Source: Paludibacter sp.
GTDB taxonomy: Bacteria > Bacteroidota > Bacteroidia > Bacteroidales > Paludibacteraceae
Assembly (NCBI GenBank): GCA_031284665.1
Contig: JAITXR010000105.1
Span: 1 to 5,654 of the forward strand
DNA: 5,654 nt
Direction of reading: 5' to 3'
The notes below the pieces were generated by a model. It made no database searches, was not told where the DNA came from, and saw nothing but the letters and a program-made list of their open reading frames with translations. Both the position numbers and the translations under genes were made by a program. Below, one piece after another: positions 1 to 4,818 of the stretch (its first letter is position 1; each line of letters starts with the position of its first letter).

Positions 1-534
1 ACCCCCGACAAAGGCAGTGTAAAAATCGAAAAAACCTCACCCGGCACGGCGTGGGGCGGAATGTATTGGCAGTATTTTGAGAATTTAGACAAAATAACCA
101 ATGCCAACAGCAATATCAAAATGCAAAAACAGTTGTTTTTGAAAAAAAATACCGACAAAGGGCAAGTTTTGCAAGAAATAACCGAAACCACGCCAATAAA
201 AGTTGGCGATTTGATAAGCATAAGATTGGTAATCAACATCGACCGCGAAATGGAATATATCCACATTAAAGATATGCGGGCAGCGGGTTTTGAGCCGGTC
301 AATGTGTTGAGTGGCTACAAGTACCAGAACGGCGCGGCGTACTACGAAAGCACCCGCGATGCGGCAACAAATTTCTTCTTTGAAACAATGCCCAAAGGCA
401 CCTATGTGTTTGAATATGATGTACGAGCCAACAACGCAGGCTCGTTCTCGAATGGCATTACCACGCTGCAAAATATGTATGCGCCCGAAATGAGCGCACA
501 TAGCGAAGGAATAAAAGTGGAAATTACGAATTAA
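1..534 (+). CDS. Alpha-2-macroglobulin family protein, C-terminal fragment
   Basis: The reading frame is open from the first base and stops with TAA at 532-534, so this is the last 177 residues of a gene that starts upstream of the window. The ATG at 61 is internal: the 20 codons before it read through in the same frame and include AWGGMYWQYFENLD, a continuous conserved stretch. The visible part matches the end of bacterial alpha-2-macroglobulins of Bacteroidota (bMG10-type region). Landmarks are KKQLFLKK, DLISIRLVINIDREMEYI, KDMRAAGFEPVNVLSGY, YYESTRDAATNFFF, PKGTYVFEYDVRA and the terminal FSNGITTLQNMYAPEMSAHS. Family members are very large envelope proteins thought to trap or inhibit attacking proteases. 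The bait and thioester regions, if present, lie outside the window, so inhibitor activity cannot be judged. The gene faces the minus-strand exonuclease gene and ends 19 bases before a shared hairpin. Identification is by recalled family similarity and is strong. Confidence 0.9.
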   Translation, partial: TPDKGSVKIEKTSPGTAWGGMYWQYFENLDKITNANSNIKMQKQLFLKKNTDKGQVLQEITETTPIKVGDLISIRLVINIDREMEYIHIKDMRAAGFEPVNVLSGYKYQNGAAYYESTRDAATNFFFETMPKGTYVFEYDVRANNAGSFSNGITTLQNMYAPEMSAHSEGIKVEITN

Positions 535-553
535 AACGCACAGATAAAACAAA

Positions 554-586
554 ATCAACCGACAAAATTAAATTTTGTCGGTTGAT
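554..586. terminator. Hairpin terminator between convergent genes
   Basis: A perfect inverted repeat has arms at 554-569 and 571-586, giving about 15 base pairs closed by a 3-base loop. It includes the GC-containing core CAACCGAC/GTCGGTTG. Read on the minus strand it is followed by a T-rich run (TTTGTTTTATC), so it is a standard intrinsic terminator for the exonuclease gene, which ends 36 bases earlier. Read on the plus strand it lies 19 bases after the alpha-2-macroglobulin stop but has no T-tract after it. It may still act in both directions by blocking convergent transcription. Confidence 0.85.
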
Positions 587-622
587 GCTATATAACTATA
601 AATTTGAAAGTTAGCCTACCCC

Positions 623-1381
623 CTACCCTCTCAATTTTATATTTGTCAAAACTTTTTTGGTGTATAGCGGGAAATTGCTGTCGAGTATCCACGAAAAATA
701 ACCTTGGTCTTTTTTCAATACATTTGTCACTTTTTCGCCCTTATATTTGCCAAAATTAAAAATTTCTTCATTTTTGTCGTTATAAATAATATTTCCGGCA
801 AAATCCACATTATTGGTTTGCGCCGTAAATTTTGAGAGAAATTCAATGCTGTTTTCCAACTCGGGATAGCGGTCTAATTGGGCTTGCAAAACTTCGTAAG
901 TAGCCTGTGTGTCGGCTTGTGCCGAGTGGGCATCTACAAGATTGCTGTTGCAATAAAACTTATATGCTGCCACCAATGTGCGTTGCTCCATTTTATGAAA
1001 AACCACTTGCACATCCACCAATTTTCGTTTTTTGAGGTCAATATCTACGCCTACACGCAGAAGTTCTTCGGCAAGTAGCGGAACATCAAAACGATTAGAA
1101 TTGTAACCAGCCAAATCGCAGCCTTCAATATCTTTAGCAAATTCTTTTGCTACTTGCTTGAATGTCGGGCAATTAGCCACATCAGCATCGGTTATTCCGT
1201 GTATTGCGGTCGAATCCGGCGGAATGGGCATTTCGGGATTTATGCGGATGGTTTTTGTCTCCTCACGTCCGTTAGTATATATTTTATGGTACGACAATTC
1301 TACTATTCGGTCGTTGGTAATGTTAAGTCCGGTAGTTTCGAGGTCGAAAAAAACAATGGGATTTTTAAGATTTAGTTTCAT
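623..1381 (-). CDS. DEDDh 3'-5' exonuclease (DnaQ/ExoX-like)
   Basis: This 252-residue protein has a complete DnaQ-type exonuclease fold. Exo I is FFDLETTG with D13 and E15. Exo II is GYNSNRFDVPLL with N94 and D99. Exo III is AHSAQADTQATYE with H152 and D157, so all four metal ligands and the general-base His of the DEDDh class are present. The TAIHGITD stretch (58-65) is also typical. Residues 207-247 (FNFGKYKGEKV through YFSWIL) look like the small C-terminal domain of ExoX-like nucleases. Proteins of this kind are often annotated as DNA polymerase III epsilon subunit. The gene lies downstream of dnaN on the same strand, which suits a proofreading or repair role, although it could act independently of the replicative polymerase. 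The start at 1381 precedes the conserved Exo I motif by 12 residues and follows an A-rich leader. The stop is TAG, followed by a terminator. Confidence 0.9.
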   Translation of the reverse strand: MKLNLKNPIVFFDLETTGLNITNDRIVELSYHKIYTNGREETKTIRINPEMPIPPDSTAIHGITDADVANCPTFKQVAKEFAKDIEGCDLAGYNSNRFDVPLLAEELLRVGVDIDLKKRKLVDVQVVFHKMEQRTLVAAYKFYCNSNLVDAHSAQADTQATYEVLQAQLDRYPELENSIEFLSKFTAQTNNVDFAGNIIYNDKNEEIFNFGKYKGEKVTNVLKKDQGYFSWILDSNFPLYTKKVLTNIKLRG

Positions 1382-1443
1382 TTTTTTTAATCTGTGCTTA
1401 TTTAATTATGTAAATCAAGAGTTATTAAATTTACTGATTTTTT

Positions 1444-1598
1444 GTGCCGTTAGGCACTTCATATTGGTAGAAAAAACATTATCATTACGTTTGGCGTGCC
1501 GTAGGTACGCAATATGTGATTTATTTTATATTACGTACCTACGGCACGCTTGTCGGTTTTGTACAATTATTTTACCAATATATTGTCCCTAACGGGAC
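1444..1598. repeat. Nested palindromic element of four hairpin units
   Basis: This 155-base element fills most of the 248-base gap between dnaN and the exonuclease gene. Four related 13-14 base units occur: 1444-1457 and 1496-1508 on the plus strand, then 1535-1547 and 1585-1598 on the minus strand. They share GTNCCGT(T)AGGNAC, and each can fold on itself into a 5-base-pair hairpin. The units also pair at long range. Arms 1494-1509 and 1534-1549 match perfectly over 16 bases, 1461-1469 pairs with 1573-1581 over 9, and 1444-1457 pairs with 1585-1598 over 12 of 14. The left and right halves have nearly equal spacing (52 and 51 bases between units). No reading frame, transposase or target-site duplication is apparent. 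It could be a dispersed palindromic repeat, a miniature element or a structured RNA in the dnaN transcript. The structure is seen directly; any function is unknown. Confidence 0.85.
1494..1549 (-). terminator. Large inner hairpin, possible dnaN transcript end
   Basis: The inner arms of the repeat element (1494-1509 and 1534-1549) form 16 perfect base pairs including GCGTGCCGTAGG. After one mismatch, five further pairs form between 1511-1515 and 1528-1532, leaving a 12-base loop. It lies about 80 bases downstream of the dnaN stop on the minus strand. The bases after it on that strand (CAAACGTAATGAT) are not a T-tract. It is therefore more likely a transcript-stabilising or attenuating structure than a classical intrinsic terminator. 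Confidence 0.35.
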
Positions 1599-1629
1599 TG
1601 TCTATTTAACTTTTGATTAGCATTAATCA

Positions 1630-2766
1630 TCAATCATTCAACAACATAGGCATAAGCAACATTACAACTTCTTCGTTTGGCTCATTTTCGACAGGCAAAA
1701 TCAGTCCGGCACGAGCAGGGTCGATAAGTTGCATCTCGACATCTTTTGACGACAGATTGGCAAGAATATCAACAAGGAATGGCGATTTAAATCCTATTTT
1801 CAGTTCGGCACCCGAATAGTTACAATTAATTACTTCGTCAGCGGAAGTCGAGAAATCGAGGTCTTGAGCCGAAATATGTAAAATATTTTCCGAAAATTCA
1901 AATTTCACCATATTATTTCCTTCGTTAGCAAAAAGTTGAACACGGCGTAAAGCGTTGAGTAACAATTCGCGGTCGATAAAAATACTGTACTGATATTCTT
2001 TTGGAATAACGGCATCGTAATTTGGATATTTGCCCTCTATCTGGCGACAGCGCAAGAAATAATTAGTGGTTGTAACTTCGATAAATCTGTTATCGAACAC
2101 AATTTGTGCATTTTCTTCTTTTGCCAAAATATTTTTAAGCAGCGATGACGGTTTTGGAGGTAAAATAAAATTCACCAATTCGCCTTCCTGAACTTCCGGC
2201 GCCGTAGCAAGTACAGTTTTGTATTTCACCAATTTATGTGCATCGGTGGCTACAATTACCAGACTGTCGGGTTTAATATCAAACAAAATTCCGGTCATTA
2301 TTGGTCGTACATCCTCCACAGCAGCGGCAAAAGCAGTTTTTGCAATACCTGCGGCAAGTTGCTGAGCCGACATTGCCAGAGTTTTTGCGCCCACAAGCGA
2401 GTCGGTCATTTCGGGATAATCTTCGCCACTTTGCCCTACAAAGTTGTATTTTCCGTTGTCGGAATTAATTACCATAGCCAAATTATTATCGTCGATGGCA
2501 AATGAAATTGTTTGTTCCGACAATTTGTTCAAAGTATCGAGCAGCAATTTAGACTGTACGGCAACTTTACCTTCGCCTTCGGCATCGCTTACTTCGATGC
2601 TTGTAATAATGGTAGATTCAACATCCGAAGCGGTAATTTTCAGGGTGTTTTCTTTAAGGTCGAAAAGGAAAGAGTCAAGAATTTGTATCGGATTTTTAGC
2701 GTTAATAACTTTTCCTATCGACGATAGGCGTGCATATAGTTCGGCACTTGAGACTGCAAATTTCAT
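1630..2766 (-). CDS. dnaN: DNA polymerase III beta subunit (sliding clamp)
   Basis: At 378 residues this is a full-length bacterial sliding clamp, the homodimeric ring that tethers the replicative polymerase to DNA and serves as a docking platform for repair proteins. The N-terminal MKFAVSSAELYARLSSIGKVI and PIQILDSFLFDL (26-37) match the first clamp domain. EDVRPIMTGILFD (151-163) and ATDAHKLV (173-180) mark the second. IEGKYPNYDAVIP (243-255) and the terminal VVMLLMPMLLND (367-378) mark the third, with MPMLL forming part of the partner-binding pocket. The start at 2766 gives the standard N-terminus; the leader is A-rich with no Shine-Dalgarno. The gene sits 70 bases downstream of the GtrA-like gene on the same strand and upstream of the exonuclease gene. 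dnaA is not adjacent. The ring-forming three-domain layout appears intact, with no frameshift or missing segment. Confidence 0.97.
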   Translation of the reverse strand: MKFAVSSAELYARLSSIGKVINAKNPIQILDSFLFDLKENTLKITASDVESTIITSIEVSDAEGEGKVAVQSKLLLDTLNKLSEQTISFAIDDNNLAMVINSDNGKYNFVGQSGEDYPEMTDSLVGAKTLAMSAQQLAAGIAKTAFAAAVEDVRPIMTGILFDIKPDSLVIVATDAHKLVKYKTVLATAPEVQEGELVNFILPPKPSSLLKNILAKEENAQIVFDNRFIEVTTTNYFLRCRQIEGKYPNYDAVIPKEYQYSIFIDRELLLNALRRVQLFANEGNNMVKFEFSENILHISAQDLDFSTSADEVINCNYSGAELKIGFKSPFLVDILANLSSKDVEMQLIDPARAGLILPVENEPNEEVVMLLMPMLLND

Positions 2767-2817
2767 AATAGTTTTCGTTTTATTGTGTTTAAAATTCTGT
2801 TTATATTTTTCTGACTA

Positions 2818-2825
2818 CAAAAATA
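2818..2825 (-). promoter_or_regulatory. Possible -7 box of a dnaN promoter
   Basis: On the minus strand these bases read TATTTTTG, a match to the Bacteroidota -7 element TAnnTTTG. The box sits about 50 bases before the dnaN start, in the gap after the GtrA-like gene. No TTTG box is seen at the expected spacing of about 19 bases, and the region is T-rich, so a chance match is quite possible. It would let the clamp be transcribed independently of the upstream membrane-protein gene. Confidence 0.35.
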
Positions 2826-2836
2826 GATTTTTTTGT

Positions 2837-3454
2837 TTAATCATTCATTGTTTTTTCAAAAATTTCTTTAATAATTTCTTCATCGTTTTTTATTTCGTTT
2901 TTATGAGAATGAAACAACGATTTTACGCTTTGTTTAAACGAAATATTTTTGAAAACAAAGCGGCGATACATCGTGTAATTCCAAAAAAAGCCCACCAAAG
3001 TAGCAATTACAAGTTTGATAATAATAAATACGTCGTCGGAGTTTGCACCAAGCCAGCGCACAAACATCGGATATTCTTTGACCCGTTCGGTAAAGAAAAA
3101 CGTAAAATATGTGTTAAGTGCAATACTTCCAAGCCACACGAACAAAAATTTAAAAAATATGTATCTAAATTTAATGTCAAGTGCCTTAAAAGTCCACTTA
3201 TAATTCATAAAGCAACTGAAAAAACCACCGCAAATCTGACCAATAATTGTAGCAAAGACATAACTTTCGATCCCGTGCGAAAGCAAATAAACAACTTTCA
3301 CCTTGAAAATATCGAGAGATTTCTTTAGTAAAAATGCAATGGAATTGTCAACAATAGTAGCCATTTGCGACGATAATTGCGCTCTGAGAAACATAAATAT
3401 CCCTCCACGCTGCGAAAATGCTCTATAACCGTTTTTAATTGACGTGAGTTTCAC
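2837..3454 (-). CDS. GtrA-like four-helix membrane protein
   Basis: The 205-residue product has four predicted membrane segments, at about 25-47, 64-84, 97-120 and 141-163. It carries features typical of the GtrA-like family: an initial LRAQLSSQMATIVD, CFMNYKWTFKA (81-91) after the second helix, and LVGFFWNYTMYRRFVFK (153-169) at the end of the fourth. Family members are small inner-membrane proteins associated with moving polyprenyl-linked sugars or with cell-surface polysaccharide synthesis; the substrate here is unknown. The tail after residue 170 is cytosolic, lysine- and glutamate-rich, and slightly longer than the minimal family core. Met21 (3394) and Met31 are alternative starts. The 3454 start is preferred because a promoter box lies just upstream and the leader TTGTGAAACTCACGTC is short. 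The gene is divergent from a cytidylyltransferase operon, which hints at a shared envelope-lipid or glycan function, but this is inference. Confidence 0.85.
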   Translation of the reverse strand: MKLTSIKNGYRAFSQRGGIFMFLRAQLSSQMATIVDNSIAFLLKKSLDIFKVKVVYLLSHGIESYVFATIIGQICGGFFSCFMNYKWTFKALDIKFRYIFFKFLFVWLGSIALNTYFTFFFTERVKEYPMFVRWLGANSDDVFIIIKLVIATLVGFFWNYTMYRRFVFKNISFKQSVKSLFHSHKNEIKNDEEIIKEIFEKTMND

Positions 3455-3476
3455 AATATTTTTATTTAATCGGAAA

Positions 3477-3507
3477 CAAAGATAAATAAAATATTCTGTA
3501 ATATAAA
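3477..3507 (-). promoter_or_regulatory. Bacteroidota-type promoter for the GtrA-like gene
   Basis: On the minus strand TATCTTTG (3484-3477) matches the -7 consensus TAnnTTTG. A weak -33 box, TTTA (3507-3504), precedes it by 19 bases. Transcription would start near 3470, giving a leader of only about 16 bases before the ATG at 3454. It overlaps the plus-strand promoter, so the two directions may interfere with each other. Confidence 0.5.
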
Positions 3508-3525
3508 AACTTTTTTATAACTTTG
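3495..3525 (+). promoter_or_regulatory. Bacteroidota-type promoter for the CDP-alcohol operon
   Basis: TAACTTTG at 3518-3525 is a full match to the -7 consensus TAnnTTTG. TCTG at 3495-3498 is a three-of-four match to the -33 TTTG box with the usual 19-base gap. Transcription would begin around 3531, about 25 bases before the cytidylyltransferase ATG. No other convincing promoter is seen between the three downstream genes, so this probably drives the whole operon. Confidence 0.6.
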
Positions 3526-3554
3526 TGCCTTGATTAAAAAAAACACACAATACA

Positions 3555-4007
3555 ATGTTCAAAGACAAAACTATAGTTTTCACTTCCGGCACTTTCGACC
3601 TGTTTCATTACAATCATTTACGAATGATTAACTACGCTCGTGCATTGGGAGATATACTGATTGTTGGCGTAAGTACCGACGAATTGGTGCAATCATATAA
3701 AGCCAAACCGGCAATACCTTTTCAGGAACGTTTAGCAATTATCGAGGCGTTGAGAACTCCCGACCTTGTAATTCCGCAACATACACTTGAACACACCGAA
3801 ATAGTCAAAAAACTAAATATCGATGCTTTTGTAGTGGGCGACGACTGGTTTGGAAAGTACGACTACCTGAAAGACCTCGGAGTGGAAGTGTTCTACTTCC
3901 CCTACGGAATGGGAACTTCGACAACCAACATTAAGAAAAATATACACGACTTGTACGAAGTAACGCTCGAACAACAACGGCAAGAAAAACCCTCAATGTT
4001 GAAATAA
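3555..4007 (+). CDS. TagD-like cytidylyltransferase (CDP-alcohol forming)
   Basis: The 150-residue protein belongs to the HxGH nucleotidyltransferase superfamily and most resembles glycerol-3-phosphate cytidylyltransferases, which join CTP and a phospho-alcohol into a CDP-alcohol plus pyrophosphate. Seen in order: the Rossmann start VFTSGTFDLFHYNHL (8-22), GVSTDEL (38-44), PFQERLAIIEALR (55-67), VVGDDWFGKYDYLK (93-106) and TSTTNIKK (121-128), which corresponds to the family's ISTTxIK nucleotide-binding signature. Length is close to the roughly 130 residues of TagD, with a short charged extension after 130. The first signature reads HYNH (18-21) where HxGH is usual, so the Gly is replaced by Asn. 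No membrane segment is seen; the enzyme should be cytosolic. It is the first gene of an operon ending in a CDP-alcohol phosphatidyltransferase, which would consume its product. The substrate could be glycerol-3-phosphate, ethanolamine phosphate or another polyol phosphate; the sequence does not decide. Confidence 0.88.
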   Translation: MFKDKTIVFTSGTFDLFHYNHLRMINYARALGDILIVGVSTDELVQSYKAKPAIPFQERLAIIEALRTPDLVIPQHTLEHTEIVKKLNIDAFVVGDDWFGKYDYLKDLGVEVFYFPYGMGTSTTNIKKNIHDLYEVTLEQQRQEKPSMLK

Positions 4008-4050
4008 CGCAAATATTACGCTCTGACAAACTTTATACACACAAAACAAA

Positions 4051-4779
4051 ATGAATAAATTTGCACTTATTACCGGTGGGACAAAAGGAATTGGCAGAGC
4101 GATAGCCGAATGTTTAGCAGAAGATAATTACAATTTACTACTCACTTATTCGACTGACAGTGCCACCGCATCGACAGTAGCAGCGGAAATAAAACGCAAA
4201 TTTGCAGTATCGGTAGAATGTATCAAAGCCGACATCCGCAGCAAAACGTCAATCGACAGCATTGCTGATTATTTAACGGGCAAAGATATTAAAATCGATG
4301 CCTTGATTTTGAATGCCGGCACTACATTACGCAAAAATTTTGAAGACCTTACGCTCGAAGAATGGGAAGGCGAGTTTTTTGCAAATGTACATTTTCCTGT
4401 TTTTTTGACACAAAAAATTATCCATCAATTTAACCCAAGCGGCAGCGTAGTTTTTACCGGCTCGCTTATGGCTGTGCATCCACACGCAATGTCGCTCACT
4501 TACGGTGTTACGAAAAGTGCAGTTCACGCATTAGTGAAAAATTTAGTGAAATTTCTTGCACCTTACGACATTAGAGTAAACGGCGTGGCACCGGGCTTTG
4601 TGGATACCGAATGGCAAAAAGCAAAACCTGCCGAAATACGACAAAGTATCGAAAGTAAAATTGCGTGTAAACGATTTTGTCAGCCTGCCGAAGTTGCGCA
4701 AATTTATAAAATGTTAATCACTAACCGCTATTTCAACGGCGAAATCGTTGTTGCAGATGGCGGTTATTCATATAAATAA
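4051..4779 (+). CDS. Short-chain dehydrogenase/reductase (SDR)
   Basis: This 242-residue protein is a complete classical SDR. The dinucleotide-binding motif is TGGTKGIG (8-15). ADI (60-62) and LNAG (87-90) follow. The catalytic tetrad is intact: N112, S138 in FTGS, and Y151 and K155 in YGVTK. RVNGVAPGFVDT (175-186) and the closing FNGEIVVADGGYS (228-240) are typical of FabG-like members. Lys12 in the glycine-rich loop and the lack of an acidic residue at the end of the second strand (LLTYSTD) point to NADP(H). It will oxidise or reduce a carbonyl/hydroxyl pair; the substrate is not identifiable. The gene lies 43 bases after the cytidylyltransferase and 39 before the phosphatidyltransferase, all on one strand, so it probably acts in the same pathway, for example by making the polyol precursor or modifying the lipid acceptor. 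Automatic labels such as 3-oxoacyl-ACP reductase should be treated as generic. Confidence 0.92.
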   Translation: MNKFALITGGTKGIGRAIAECLAEDNYNLLLTYSTDSATASTVAAEIKRKFAVSVECIKADIRSKTSIDSIADYLTGKDIKIDALILNAGTTLRKNFEDLTLEEWEGEFFANVHFPVFLTQKIIHQFNPSGSVVFTGSLMAVHPHAMSLTYGVTKSAVHALVKNLVKFLAPYDIRVNGVAPGFVDTEWQKAKPAEIRQSIESKIACKRFCQPAEVAQIYKMLITNRYFNGEIVVADGGYSYK

Positions 4780-4818
4780 ACTGCTGTTATAACAAAAAAA
4801 GCCATAAATTTAACTATA

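Noticed and set aside
85..558. A 157-codon minus-strand open frame under the alpha-2-macroglobulin gene
   Set aside because: It is the complement of a conserved coding region, its first codons lie in the terminator hairpin, and the Cys/Phe/His-rich product resembles no family.
1426..1433. TAAATTTA upstream of the exonuclease as a promoter -7 box
   Set aside because: It misses the final G of TAnnTTTG and has no -33 partner; AT-rich DNA gives many such matches.
1158..1592. A 144-codon plus-strand open frame running from inside the exonuclease gene through the repeat element
   Set aside because: It begins antisense to the exonuclease and ends inside the palindrome; the translation has no family features and reflects the repeat sequence.
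1444..1598. CRISPR-like reading of the repeated 13-14 base units
   Set aside because: Only four short units are present, two of them inverted, and each is self-complementary; there are no uniform direct repeats or cas genes.
1444..1598. Insertion sequence with terminal inverted repeats
   Set aside because: No transposase frame fits in 155 bases and no direct duplication is seen at the flanks. A miniature non-autonomous element remains possible and is covered in the findings.
1614..1629. Small hairpin TGATTA/TAATCA immediately after the dnaN stop
   Set aside because: It has six mostly A-T pairs with no T-tract on the minus strand, so it is too weak to call a terminator.
2444..3328. A 294-codon open frame on the plus strand across the start of dnaN and most of the GtrA-like gene
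   Set aside because: It is antisense to two well-supported genes, has no recognisable domain, and its composition (runs of Phe, Lys and Asn) is what the complement of these AT-rich genes would give.
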